From the NCBI GenBank assembly GCA_025351345.1, contig JANXWB010000094.1:48955-112954 (forward strand): a stretch of 64,000 nucleotides of DNA, written 5' to 3'. This stretch comes from Synechococcales cyanobacterium GL140_1_metabat_312 (GTDB lineage: Bacteria > Cyanobacteriota > Cyanobacteriia > Leptolyngbyales > Leptolyngbyaceae). Positions 47,044 to 55,772 of the stretch are shown in pieces (the stretch's first letter is position 1; the number at the start of each line of letters is the position of its first letter). Below the pieces are notes generated by a model. That model made no database searches. It worked only from the letters and a program-made list of their open reading frames with translations, and was not told where the DNA came from. The position numbers were made by a program, and so were the translations under genes.

Positions 47044-48012
47044 TTAGTAATAGTTTGGGGTGTTAGGCTGAGTAGCATAGGGAAGCTTCTGTGGATCAGG
47101 TGCAAATGCGAGCCAGAGCGGAAATCTCAACAATGCCAAACTCACTAAATCTTCCGTTTCATCAATAATAATCAAGGGCATTTTTCCTTCTTGCTGAAGC
47201 CGATCGGCCCGAGCTGCCATAGTTTCCGGCAATTCAAACAACATCACGCCCCGATCGTTACCAAAGTCATCGCGACGCAATCCCAAACAATCCTGCAATC
47301 CTCGTCGCCATTCACCCAACCGATCGGGGCTATTGGCCAAAACCAAAGGCCGAAGTTTGTCTCCATAGATATTATAAAGAATAGAAATAGCTGCCGATGC
47401 AACGAGAATATTTTGCAATCTTGAACCCAATGACTTCAATGATCCTCGGCCACCTTGGGTGAAGAACCAATCATTAATCCGATCGGCGTGAATCGATTCA
47501 AAGGTGCGTCGCAATTTCCAAACAGGTCCGTAATAGTCGGGTTCGGTCCGAAAAATTCTAATCACTGCGCGAATCTTTTCAGTTTGCTGTTCATAAACAC
47601 TGCGGGCAAACTGAGGATCCTGTAGGGAATCATCTACGGTTGGAGCGATCGTAGAGGGGGCGGGCACAATTTCAGATTCAATTCGACCGATGTCGAGTTT
47701 TTGGGCCGCCAGAACTAGGTCTTCGAGGCTCCCCGTGAGGTAATCTTTAAAACTTTGAACCCGGATAGCAATGTCTTGAGAACTCCCAGAGAAGGTTTCT
47801 TTCATTTCATTTTGAATTCGGATCTGGCGGCGTTCTAACTGATCCACTGAAAGCTGCAATGCCTGACGACGACGGTCAAGATCCCCTAAACTATCCTGCA
47901 TGAACCGCGCAAGATACTCCTGGGATTCCGCAATTTCAATCTGGAGCCGATCGCGTTTGGCTTCCAGTTCCAAAATTTGTTGAGTGAGTTCAGAGGGACG
48001 ATCGTCAGTCAT
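47044..48012 (-). CDS. DUF3086 protein
   Basis: 322 residues. A coiled coil occupies about 8-75 (TQQILELEAKRDRLQIEIAE then LDRRRQALQLSVDQLERRQ). A globular domain follows from about 150 with EPDYYGPVWKLRRTFESIHADR and VLANSPDRLGEWRRGLQDCLGL, which I recognise as the cyanobacterial DUF3086 family. Function unknown. No membrane segment. It lies upstream of the CcmO-like gene on the same strand with about 240 bp between. Confidence 0.78.
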   Translation of the reverse strand: MTDDRPSELTQQILELEAKRDRLQIEIAESQEYLARFMQDSLGDLDRRRQALQLSVDQLERRQIRIQNEMKETFSGSSQDIAIRVQSFKDYLTGSLEDLVLAAQKLDIGRIESEIVPAPSTIAPTVDDSLQDPQFARSVYEQQTEKIRAVIRIFRTEPDYYGPVWKLRRTFESIHADRINDWFFTQGGRGSLKSLGSRLQNILVASAAISILYNIYGDKLRPLVLANSPDRLGEWRRGLQDCLGLRRDDFGNDRGVMLFELPETMAARADRLQQEGKMPLIIIDETEDLVSLALLRFPLWLAFAPDPQKLPYATQPNTPNYY

Positions 48013-48126
48013 GGCAAAGAATTTAGAATATGGAGTTGAGAAGTGAACGATCGTTGACCGCCTTGTTTATCCTACCAAACCCCGCCCTGTTACCTTCTAA
48101 AATGCCTTCTAAAATAATGTTATTCA

Positions 48127-48279
48127 ATGCCAGACCTAATCACACTGAAAATTGTGGAACTATGGCATGACGATAACCTGTTGCTAGTCATTGAGATTGT
48201 CTCATCGGGCAGAGAAAACACCGATAAAGTCGTTATGGCTCAGTGTGGCGATCGTTCTTCCCAAATCGGATCCAATTGA
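48127..48279 (+). pseudogene. Truncated Uma2-family fragment (C-terminal part)
   Basis: An ORF of 50 codons contains ELWHDDNLLLVIEIVSSGRE, which matches the conserved LVIEIVSPGRE core of Uma2/DUF820 putative endonucleases. A full protein of about 190 residues is absent: both the N-terminal half and the catalytic-site half that should follow are missing. It is probably a deletion remnant. Confidence 0.6.
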
Positions 48280-48422
48280 TCGCAATATATCCAATCTACT
48301 AAGGGCCTGCTAGTAGCTAACTTATCCATCGTCATCAGAGTGGATCCGACAATAGCCTGTTTTACTTGACGGCCTAGCTTGGGTCCACTGTGTTCAAGAA
48401 ACGATCGTTTGCGTGACAGCAA
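48240..48422 (-). CDS. Short ORF resembling the peptide at 54249-54419, unknown
   Basis: About 60 codons; the possible start is a TTG. The middle reads QAIVGSTLMTMDKLATSRPLV, similar to AIVRSGLKAIDKLAVRSALA in the 56-residue ORF at 54249. An adjacent open frame (48431-48583, reading DFLLLDIKQLLQSANSSEQL and on to a stop) has no start codon and could be the front of the same gene after a frameshift. It is probably a decayed gene of an unknown small family. Confidence 0.3.
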   Translation of the reverse strand: MLSRKRSFLEHSGPKLGRQVKQAIVGSTLMTMDKLATSRPLVDWIYCDQLDPIWEERSPH

Positions 48423-48838
48423 CTTCTCATTTAGCTCATCACTTTTTCCTGTCTTGCCTCCTCTATCCCCTCAATCTTATCTAATACTGACATTAAAATA
48501 TCTAGCTGAGTTAATTGTTCACTCGAATTGGCCGATTGTAGTAATTGTTTAATATCCAAGAGCAAGAAATCCGTTTGCCTAGGCTAATATGAATCTGTTA
48601 GATATTCTAGCGGGTAGCTAATTTGTCATACTTATGATTCTGATGATATGGTGCGATTAACAGCTCGCTCAAGAGTTAGAAATACTATGAAAGACAGAAA
48701 ATCTTTACGCAATGCTGGCTTCGCGCGATGGGAGAAAAGTTTATAAAGATTTAGATAAAACTACATTAATTAAGACTAAATTAATCTGACTCCCTTGATT
48801 TTGTTTTCAGTAGTGTCATAAATTGGATTATCAAATTT

Positions 48839-50998
48839 ATGTCTAATAATATTAATAGCAAGCCCCTATACATTGTTCTGATTAGTGTTCATGGACTGAT
48901 TCGAGGCCAAAATTTGGAATTAGGCAAGGATGCGGATACTGGTGGACAAACTAAATACGTAGTTGAATTAGCGAAAGCATTAATCAAGCAACCTAATGTT
49001 GAGCGAGTGGATTTAGTTACCCGCCGTATCATAGATAATTCAGTGAGTGCAGATTATGGGATTGAAACTGAGAGCTTAGGTGAAAACGCCCAAATCATCC
49101 GAATTGAAGCAGGGCCAGAGGAATACATACGCAAAGAAGAATTGTGGGCGCATCTGGATGGTTTTACCGATCGGTTAATCACCTACTTACACAATCAACC
49201 TCGGTTGCCGGATATTCTACATAGTCACTATGCTGATGCAGGTTATGTGGGTGTCCATTTGTCTAATTTAACCGGGTTGCCGCTGATTCATACAGGTCAT
49301 TCTTTAGGGCGCGATAAGTATCGTCGTTTATTGTCCTTAGGAATGTCCACCGATCAAATTGAACAGCGCTACAATATGCTCCGACGAATTGGGGCAGAAG
49401 AAGATACTTTGAATAATGCAGATCTGGTCATTACCAGTACTCGCAATGAAATCGAAGATCAGTACGAACTTTATGATTGCTACACTCCAGAGAAAATGGC
49501 GATCGTGCCGCCTGGAACTGACCTAGAACAATTTCATCCACCGACACTCGGCAATGAATCAGATGAAGCGATCGATTTTAAAGAAACCTTACCGAAATTT
49601 CTGGTCTATCCTGATAAGCCGATGATTCTGGCGCTATCGAGACCCGATGAACGCAAAAATATTATTACCCTTTTAGAAGCCTATGGCCGATCGCCCCGTT
49701 TGCAAGAACTCGCTAATCTTGTGATTGTGGCGGGAAACCGGGAAGATATTCGGGAACTTAATGAAGGCGCACAAAACGTCTTAACTGAACTATTGCTCGT
49801 GATTGATGCCCACAATTTGTATGGTCATGTTGCCCTCCCTAAACATCATACGTCCAGTGAAGTGGCTGCCATTTATCGATTAGTCGCTCTCTCTAAAGGG
49901 GTGTTTGTTAATCCTGCATTAACGGAACCCTTTGGATTAACATTATTGGAGGCAGCGGCTAGTGGGGTGCCCTTGGTTGCGACCGAGAATGGTGGTCCTG
50001 TGGATATTATCGAGAATTGTCAAAATGGTTTATTAGTAGATCCCTTGAATGAACAAGCGATCGTAGATGCCCTCTTGCAACTACTGGAAAATCCAGAATT
50101 TTGGCAGACCAGTTCAGAAAATGGAATAAAAAATGTCGCTCAATTTTATTCTTGGGATGCCCATGCAAAATCCTACTTGAATAAGGTTAAATCATTACTT
50201 CTATCCCAAAAACCTTTATCGAATACCTTACCGAAAGCGGTCTTACCTTCTAAAATCGGGGGCTATCGAGAACGAGCAATTTTTACAGCGCTGGACAATA
50301 CCTTATTGGGAGATGATGAAGCGTTACATCAATTTGTCCAAGTCATTCGTCAGCATCACAAGAAATTTATATTTGGGATTGCCACGGGTAGACGATTAAA
50401 TACAGCCCTGAAAATCTTTAAGACTCACGGTATTCCAATTCCAGACATTCTGATTACGAGTTTGGGGACTGAGATCTATTACAATACAGGGCTAACAGCG
50501 GATATCTCTTGGACTCATCATATTGATCATGGGTGGACCCCACAGGCGTTGAGACGATTGATTGATGCATTGCCAGGATTGAAAATCCAGCCTAAGAGCG
50601 AACAAAGTCGATTTAAGATTTCGTATTACTACGATCAGACCGTTGCCCCATCCATGGAAGAAATTTTAACCCTGCTACGTCAGCAAGAATTATCAGTTCA
50701 GCCTACGCTATCTTTTGGTCAGTACCTGGATTTCGTGCCCGCTAGAGCCTCCAAGGGGCAAGCTTTACGCTATGTGGCGCGGCAATGGAATATTCCCCTA
50801 GAGCGCGTTTTGGTGACAGGGGGATCGGGCGGTGATGAAGATATGCTGCGGGGCAATACATTGGGAGTGGTGGTCGCCAATCGACATAGTGAAGAGTTGG
50901 GTGGTTTAAACGACGTTGAGCAGGTTTATTTTGCTGAGGGTGCCCATGCTTGGGGAATTTTAGAGGCGATCGAGCACTATGATTTCTTTAATTGCTAA
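48839..50998 (+). CDS. sps: Bidomain sucrose-phosphate synthase
   Basis: 719 residues. It makes sucrose-6-phosphate from a nucleotide-glucose and fructose-6-phosphate. The GT-B part (about 1-460) has HGLIRGQNLELGKDADTGGQTKYV, HSHYADAGYVG, HTGHSLGRDKYRRLL, ALSRPDERKNIITLLEAY and NPALTEPFGLTLLEAAA. The C-terminal SPP-like HAD domain (about 475-719) has FTALDNTLLG: the nucleophile Asp of DxDxT is Ala, so this half should not be an active phosphatase, as seen in other bidomain SPS enzymes. First gene of a three-gene set. Confidence 0.92.
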   Translation: MSNNINSKPLYIVLISVHGLIRGQNLELGKDADTGGQTKYVVELAKALIKQPNVERVDLVTRRIIDNSVSADYGIETESLGENAQIIRIEAGPEEYIRKEELWAHLDGFTDRLITYLHNQPRLPDILHSHYADAGYVGVHLSNLTGLPLIHTGHSLGRDKYRRLLSLGMSTDQIEQRYNMLRRIGAEEDTLNNADLVITSTRNEIEDQYELYDCYTPEKMAIVPPGTDLEQFHPPTLGNESDEAIDFKETLPKFLVYPDKPMILALSRPDERKNIITLLEAYGRSPRLQELANLVIVAGNREDIRELNEGAQNVLTELLLVIDAHNLYGHVALPKHHTSSEVAAIYRLVALSKGVFVNPALTEPFGLTLLEAAASGVPLVATENGGPVDIIENCQNGLLVDPLNEQAIVDALLQLLENPEFWQTSSENGIKNVAQFYSWDAHAKSYLNKVKSLLLSQKPLSNTLPKAVLPSKIGGYRERAIFTALDNTLLGDDEALHQFVQVIRQHHKKFIFGIATGRRLNTALKIFKTHGIPIPDILITSLGTEIYYNTGLTADISWTHHIDHGWTPQALRRLIDALPGLKIQPKSEQSRFKISYYYDQTVAPSMEEILTLLRQQELSVQPTLSFGQYLDFVPARASKGQALRYVARQWNIPLERVLVTGGSGGDEDMLRGNTLGVVVANRHSEELGGLNDVEQVYFAEGAHAWGILEAIEHYDFFNC

Positions 50999-51128
50999 TT
51001 CTTTAATTGCTAATTTTTTTAATTAAGAGAGTTAATTAGGATGGGTTTTATAAATCTCACATTAGTCCAAGCTTTTCTAGTTTAAATCTAGCTAGGTCAT
51101 TCTTTTTATTGTTGATAGGGGTTTGAAG

Positions 51129-51974
51129 ATGAAAAAAATTTTAATTTGTACAGATCTGGACCGGACTCTATTGCCCAATGGAGAAGCTCCAGAATCTCCC
51201 GATGCGGCGGCTAGGTTTGCCCAGTTAGTCAGTCGTCCTGAAGTAACTTTGGCTTATGTGAGTGGTCGCCATTCTGCTTTAGTACAATCTTCGATCGCAG
51301 AATATAATCTTCCTTTGCCCCATTGGGTGATTGGGGATGTGGGCAGTACGATGTATCAAGTTACGGGCGACCGTTGGCAGTATTCATCAAGCTGGGAAGC
51401 CGAAATCTCTAAAGACTGGCTGGGTTTTAAGGCGAGTGATTTGCCATCATTGTTTGCTGACATAGCCGATTTAACGTATTTAACTTTGCAAGAAAACGCG
51501 AAACAAAATCACTATAAATTGAGTTACTACTTACCCCTAGAGACTGATTTGCAGCCACTCCAGGACTGTATGCGCAATCGACTGAAAGAAAATAATATTG
51601 AGGCTACGCTAATCTACAGCATTGATGAAAGTGCTGCCATAGGACTATTGGATATATTGCCGACTAATGCGACCAAATTACATGCGGTAGAATTTTTAAT
51701 GCAACAGCAGGGCTTTGATAGCAGTAATACGGTTTTTGCTGGAGATAGTGGTAATGATTTACCTGTATTAGCAAGTGCGGTTCCTGCTATTTTGGTCGCG
51801 AATGCTGATAAAGATACGATCGCCCAAGCTCAGTTCCAAACCCAACAAAATGGAACGACTGACTATTTTTATCAGGCGAGTGGCGGATTTCTAGGCATGA
51901 ACGGCAATTATAGTGCCGGAATTTTGGAAGGCATCGCCCATTATTATCCAACTCTCCAATCTTGGATGGAGTAA
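51129..51974 (+). CDS. HAD-family phosphatase, probable sucrose-phosphate phosphatase
   Basis: 281 residues from the ATG at 51129; an in-frame TTG two codons upstream is less likely. HAD type IIB: catalytic TDLDRTLLPNG (Asp nucleophile intact, about 8), VSGRH (motif II region), and FAGDSGNDLPVLA (motif IV, about 200). The length and cap match SPP-like sugar phosphatases. Placement between a sucrose-phosphate synthase with a dead HAD domain and a sugar kinase argues for sucrose-6-phosphate as substrate; mannosylfructose- or glucosylglycerate-phosphate phosphatases are related alternatives. Confidence 0.82.
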   Translation: MKKILICTDLDRTLLPNGEAPESPDAAARFAQLVSRPEVTLAYVSGRHSALVQSSIAEYNLPLPHWVIGDVGSTMYQVTGDRWQYSSSWEAEISKDWLGFKASDLPSLFADIADLTYLTLQENAKQNHYKLSYYLPLETDLQPLQDCMRNRLKENNIEATLIYSIDESAAIGLLDILPTNATKLHAVEFLMQQQGFDSSNTVFAGDSGNDLPVLASAVPAILVANADKDTIAQAQFQTQQNGTTDYFYQASGGFLGMNGNYSAGILEGIAHYYPTLQSWME

Positions 51975-51979
51975 TCTAA

Positions 51980-52909
51980 ATGCAGAAGCACCCCCCTATA
52001 GATACACTCATATATATATTTGGCGAAGTATTGTTTGATCATTTTCCTGATGGGAGCCGAATTTTAGGAGGTGCTCCGTTTAATGTTGCTTGGCATCTTC
52101 AAGCCTTTGGACTCTCTCCCCAATTGATCAGCCGGATTGGAGATGATGCTGATGGTCTAGTCATTAAGAATTTAATGGTGGATTGGGGGATGAGCCAGGC
52201 GGCATTGCAATCTGATTCACAGCATCCAACGGGGCGAGTGAAAATTGAATTTCAAGATGGTGAACCTTGCTATGAAATTATTGTAGATAGTGCTTATGAT
52301 TTTATTGATCTGGAATTGATACCAGAGATAGGGAGGCAGCAAGTAAGGCAGCACATAACCCAAGAAACAACGCAGAGTTTTTTGTATCATGGTTCGCTAG
52401 CGTTGCGAAATCCGATCGCATTGAAGGCGTTGAATGTATTGAAGGCACGGCATCAAGGCAATATCTTTATGGATGTTAATTTGCGGGCGCCTTGGTGGAG
52501 TCGAGATACATTATTGCCACTTTTGCATGATGCGACCTGGGTAAAACGAAATGAAGATGAATTGTCTGAGTTGGGTTCCGAAGCATCAAGTTTGGAATTA
52601 GCAATTCAGCAGTTTGGTGAGAAATTTGACCTTGAGGGAATTATTGTCACATTAGGAGAAAGAGGAGCGATCGTCTATAGCAATCAAGAATTCATCTCGG
52701 TTCAGCCAAAGGTAAAAGCTCAAGTGGTGGATACGGTGGGGGCGGGGGATGCCTTTGCTTCGGTATTTTTATTAGGGCTAAGTCAGCAATGGCCGATCGC
52801 AACTATCTTAGAACGGGCGCAAGCTTTTGCTGCCGAACTTGTTACCCGGCGTGGGGCCACGATCGCTGATGCAGGATTCTATCGAGTTTTGAGTCAAGAC
52901 TGGAATTAA
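51980..52909 (+). CDS. PfkB-family sugar kinase, probable fructokinase
   Basis: 309 residues. Ribokinase fold: IFGEVLFDHFPDGSRILGGAPFNVAWHL (about 12-39), sugar contacts in GGAPFN, and the phosphate-binding catalytic motif DTVGAGDAFASVFLLG (about 252-267) with the base Asp. The GEVLFD and GGAPFNVA forms match bacterial fructokinases. It starts 5 bp after the phosphatase stop codon, so the two are co-translated. A fructokinase here would return free fructose from sucrose breakdown to fructose-6-phosphate, the substrate of the first gene in the set. Confidence 0.85.
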   Translation: MQKHPPIDTLIYIFGEVLFDHFPDGSRILGGAPFNVAWHLQAFGLSPQLISRIGDDADGLVIKNLMVDWGMSQAALQSDSQHPTGRVKIEFQDGEPCYEIIVDSAYDFIDLELIPEIGRQQVRQHITQETTQSFLYHGSLALRNPIALKALNVLKARHQGNIFMDVNLRAPWWSRDTLLPLLHDATWVKRNEDELSELGSEASSLELAIQQFGEKFDLEGIIVTLGERGAIVYSNQEFISVQPKVKAQVVDTVGAGDAFASVFLLGLSQQWPIATILERAQAFAAELVTRRGATIADAGFYRVLSQDWN

Positions 52910-53141
52910 TGGGTGTGGTGACTACAGTTATTCCAGTTATTAGGATAATTCTTCAGCGTAATTTATTAGACTACTTTTCTGTCAGATTGACTTTATTATA
53001 TTGATTTTTAGCAGGCAACTTAGGTGGTCAGTATTTGACTATCACAATACCCAATCCGATCGCAGCATGATTTGACGATGAATGTTTTATCAATACGGGG
53101 GAACTAACTCAGGTCAGGAGCAAAAAAACGATCGAGGGTAG

Positions 53142-53599
53142 CCGCTAGAAAACCAATTGAAATTCCGTGGTATCGACAGAAATTATCTAGAATTAGGCTC
53201 AAACACCAAAAAACAAGGTATGGGCGGTTTCCCCATGAGCGATATGATGCGCCGTAACCAAAGTCTGAGGCCCGATCGCATCACTAAATCCACAAAAGCA
53301 ATTCGTGGTGAAGTCTTTCCCTAGCAGAAGCAATTCTGGAAGGTAAGCACGATCGTGCTTACCTTCCATCGGTACAACCCAGGGGCAGCAAATACCCCGC
53401 GATCGCCCAACTCGAATGGGGCAATCGAGTTTTTCAAACCATTTTGAAACTTAGAATTCGCGCTGAAGAAGTTCGAGATCGCAAATTCACTTCACTAAAA
53501 CAGAACAAAATCCCTTCTAGTGTGGAGTTTGCATCGTTTATTAAGAGACGCGATAAAAGACTAGACCAAATCTGCCATACCAGAGGCATCGTCAACTAA
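53142..53599 (+). pseudogene. Degenerate coding sequence, family unknown
   Basis: One frame (53142-53324) has no start codon and reads LENQLKFRGIDRNYLELGS to a stop after STKAIRGEVFP. A second frame (53312-53599) takes over, reading LAEAILEGKHDRAYLPSVQ, then AQLEWGNRVFQTILKLRIRA and a stop after ICHTRGIVN. The even amino-acid composition of both suggests one former gene split by a frameshift at about 53315. I cannot identify the family. Confidence 0.35.
53337..53368. repeat. Perfect 32-bp palindrome
   Basis: TGGAAGGTAAGCACGA is followed immediately by its exact reverse complement TCGTGCTTACCTTCCA, centred on GATC with no spacer. It sits in the degenerate coding sequence. It could be a protein-binding site, a recombination scar or an extruding cruciform. 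Confidence 0.85.
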
Positions 53600-53627
53600 G
53601 AGTGTCAGAAAATGGATAAAGTCGAGC

Positions 53628-54139
53628 TTACTGCCCAATTAAAATCTGGAACTGCTTATCCTGACGAATGTTATCAAAGTCGGAATCTGTTTTTGCATCT
53701 TCCCGGAACGTTGCATTTAATTTAATTGCCTTTTGCAAATGCTCGATCGCTGGTTTAACCTCTCTCTTTAAGCTATAGACACAAGCTTTGTTGTAGTAAG
53801 CCTCAGCAAAGTTGGGGTTGAGCTTCAGGGCTTGGTTGTAATCTACAATTGATTGTCTATAGTTGCCCTGATTAGCGTAAGAATTCCCCCGATTGAAGTA
53901 AGCTTCAGCATCGTCATACTTCTGTTGCTCGACGCCACCAAAATCAGCACCTAACAAAACCACTTGAGGCGCAGGTAGCGATCTCCAGACTAAAAACCCA
54001 GCCCCAGTGATTAGCGGAATCGAAAAAAGCCAATCATTGTCAATCGACGTATCCCTTGACGTGTGACATTGCTAACGGCAATCTGCTTATTTTGAAGATG
54101 AGAGTCGTTTGCTTCAGAAGGATCTTTATCTAATGGCAT
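53628..54139 (-). pseudogene. TPR membrane protein broken by a 1-nt frameshift
   Basis: The minus strand starts with an ATG at 54139 (PLDKDPSEANDSHLQNKQIA) and runs to a stop just after GFFRFR. If one T is added to the run of six (plus strand A6 at 54023-54028), the frame continues as GFFSIPLITGAGFLVW, a transmembrane helix, then TPR repeats (AEAYFNRGNSYANQGNYRQS, AEAYYNKACVYSLKR) to the stop at 53628. The repaired length is exactly 513 nt, 170 residues. Without repair, only the TPR part could be translated. The cause may be mutation, base-calling or transcriptional slippage. Confidence 0.75.
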
Positions 54140-54248
54140 GGTGTTAGCTTTCCTGGGGCATATCCATCATCGCAGCTTTCTCTCTTTTTATTTCATTGGA
54201 AGTTGATGAAGACCAGGCGATCGGGTGAGGGCTTTTTGCTGAATAGGT

Positions 54249-54419
54249 CTACTTCGATCGAATCCACATACCCAAATCCTCAGCAGTCAGGGAATCGATC
54301 GCCTTTCCTAAATCTCGTCCCACATCTTTCAATATTTCTAGGGAAGCTAGGGCACTTCTGACGGCTAACTTATCGATCGCCTTCAAGCCAGATCTAACAA
54401 TTGCAACATTGTTTAGCAT
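54249..54419 (-). CDS. Small ORF of 56 residues, unknown
   Basis: It starts LNNVAIVRSGLKAIDKLAV and ends in EDLGMWIRSK. It is helical with alternating charge. The first 25 residues resemble the ORF at 48240-48422 (about ten identities in twenty positions). There is no obvious ribosome site. The pair may belong to a small family that is decaying here. Confidence 0.3.
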   Translation of the reverse strand: MLNNVAIVRSGLKAIDKLAVRSALASLEILKDVGRDLGKAIDSLTAEDLGMWIRSK

Positions 54420-54462
54420 CTACTTCACCATGTTGCAAAATCATCATTACCCTAGATACAAC

Positions 54463-54482
54463 AAAACCCGCACAGGGCGGGT
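54463..54482 (-). terminator. Intrinsic terminator of ssrA
   Basis: On the minus strand CCCGC pairs with GCGGG around a 5-nt loop (plus positions 67-71 and 77-81 of 544xx), and TTTT follows. It lies about 12 bp beyond the 3' end of the tmRNA. Confidence 0.7.
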
Positions 54483-54493
54483 CTCAATGGTTA

Positions 54494-54883
54494 TGGAGCT
54501 GACGGGAGTCGAACCCGTGTCCAAATTGGGTATTAATACACCGCTCATTCACAGGTTTAGCTTCTCTAGTCCTCGAAGCGGGAACCCGACATTATGTCCC
54601 GTCGGTAGGACTCCCAGATTTGATCTTAAGTTGGTCTCCAACCCGATAAACGAGACCAAAAGCATCCGTTGGGGTTGTTCCTCGATCGTTAACGGAGTCG
54701 AATCAGAGGCTCTCGAACCTAGATTAAAAGGTTATTTAGGCAGCAACTGGTGCAGCTTTACGAGAGAAGGTTTTGATGTTGTTTGCATCTATTTGTTTTG
54801 AGCCTCGATTAACGAGAGTGGACTCCCTCTCGACCTGTATCACAGCGTAACGTTCGCCAACCTGTCGAAACCGGTACAGCCCC
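54494..54883 (-). ncRNA. ssrA: tmRNA (transfer-messenger RNA)
   Basis: About 390 nt. The 5' end GGGGCTGTACCGGTTTCGAC and the 3' end GGGTTCGACTCCCGTCAGCTCC pair as a tRNA-like acceptor stem and carry the T-arm. The tag reading frame (54736-54786, minus) encodes ANNIKTFSRKAAPVAA and a TAA stop, close to other cyanobacterial tags. The three bases after the discriminator A are TAA, so the CCA end is not encoded. tmRNA with SmpB rescues stalled ribosomes and marks the peptide for proteolysis. It is a one-piece, unpermuted form. Confidence 0.95.
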
Positions 54884-54933
54884 GTACTGCGACTCAACTC
54901 TGTGAAAAGCTGAATTATTTAACTAGTATAGCG

Positions 54934-55587
54934 CTAATTCTTGGGAGATGGTGAGGTTACTGGATTTTGGGTTGGATTGGTCGTCGGAGCTTTAGAGGGA
55001 CTTGGGCTGGGAGATGGAATGTCGCCATAAATCAAGCCTTGGGATTTGCCGGACTTGCTTCGATCGACTCTAAGTGGAGTGCTGCCTTTGGGCAATCCTT
55101 GAGCTTCTTGTTGAGCGCGAGCTTGTCCCATACGAGCATCGGTCAATGCCTGCTGGATTTGGGCGGCGATGGAGGTGTTTTGAGTAGACAACGGCTTGAG
55201 AATATCAATGGATTTCTGCCAGCGCTGAGCAACTAATTGCCAATCTTCTGGAGTTTGGGCCGACTGGGACAGGCTACGGGCGCTGGCGGATTTGTCTTCG
55301 GCATCTTGGAGCTTGGCTTTGAGTTCGTTGCTGGATAAGGGTTTTGGGATGGATGAAGTAGGTTTGCTAGACCTCGCGTCTGATTTTTCTAGTTTAATTC
55401 GATTGCTAAGACTTTTAGGATCTTTACTGGCAACGACGGCCTTCTCTCGCCCCTCCATCAACGGTTTGACTGGACGCAATGACGGCGGATCGACGATGCC
55501 TCGACCCGCTAGTGGTACGGTGGCGCAGGCACTCAAACTTAGGGCTAAGAGAGATAAGGGCAGCGATCGCGACAAGTAAAGATTCAT
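54934..55587 (-). CDS. Lipoprotein, unknown function
   Basis: 217 residues from the ATG at 55587. A signal peptide with lipobox LSAC (about 18-21: LALSLSAC) should give a lipid-anchored protein. The mature part is hydrophilic and charged with a helical middle (about 85-160: LKAKLQDAEDKSASARSLS, WQLVAQRWQKSIDILKPL) and a Pro/Ser-rich tail. The WQLVAQRW helix pair resembles segments of other cyanobacterial periplasmic proteins, but I do not assign a family. It lies 50 bp upstream of ssrA on the same strand. Confidence 0.65.
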   Translation of the reverse strand: MNLYLSRSLPLSLLALSLSACATVPLAGRGIVDPPSLRPVKPLMEGREKAVVASKDPKSLSNRIKLEKSDARSSKPTSSIPKPLSSNELKAKLQDAEDKSASARSLSQSAQTPEDWQLVAQRWQKSIDILKPLSTQNTSIAAQIQQALTDARMGQARAQQEAQGLPKGSTPLRVDRSKSGKSQGLIYGDIPSPSPSPSKAPTTNPTQNPVTSPSPKN

Positions 55588-55772
55588 GATTGGACTCAAT
55601 TATTTGAATGCAAGGTTTTGGCTCTTGTTTTAGTCATCTTGTTTTGGTCATTGTAACGCTGGAATCCAGAGCCACAAAACGTTAGAATCGTTACCTAGAC
55701 CGTAAATCAAACCGATGCTGGGAAGTTTCGTTAGATTATGGGGCGAATTTCAGATTTCTACGAGAGGTTGAC

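Larger units (their letters stand above)
48013..48838. other. Spacer with decayed coding fragments
   Basis: About 0.8 kb between the DUF3086 gene and the sucrose cassette. It holds a truncated Uma2 fragment (48127-48279, plus) and minus-strand fragments between 48240 and 48583. The final ~250 bp is AT-rich and should contain the promoter of the sucrose-phosphate synthase gene. Confidence 0.5.
52910..53627. other. Spacer with a degenerate gene
   Basis: About 0.7 kb after the sucrose cassette. The first 230 bp show nothing. From 53142 to 53599 two open frames follow in different registers (annotated separately as a pseudogene), with a 32-bp palindrome near their junction. Confidence 0.5.

Noticed and set aside
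48431..48583. Open minus-strand segment (DFLLLDIKQLLQSANSSEQL and on)
   Set aside because: No start codon after the upstream stop. Mentioned with the 48240 ORF as a possible frameshifted front part, not called as a gene.
53142..53599. Possible transposase remnant
   Set aside because: No catalytic motif, terminal inverted repeats or target duplication could be found; left as an unknown pseudogene.
54409..54801. Plus-strand open frame of 130 codons
   Set aside because: It lies across the tmRNA on the opposite strand. The tRNA-like ends and the tag frame explain the sequence completely.
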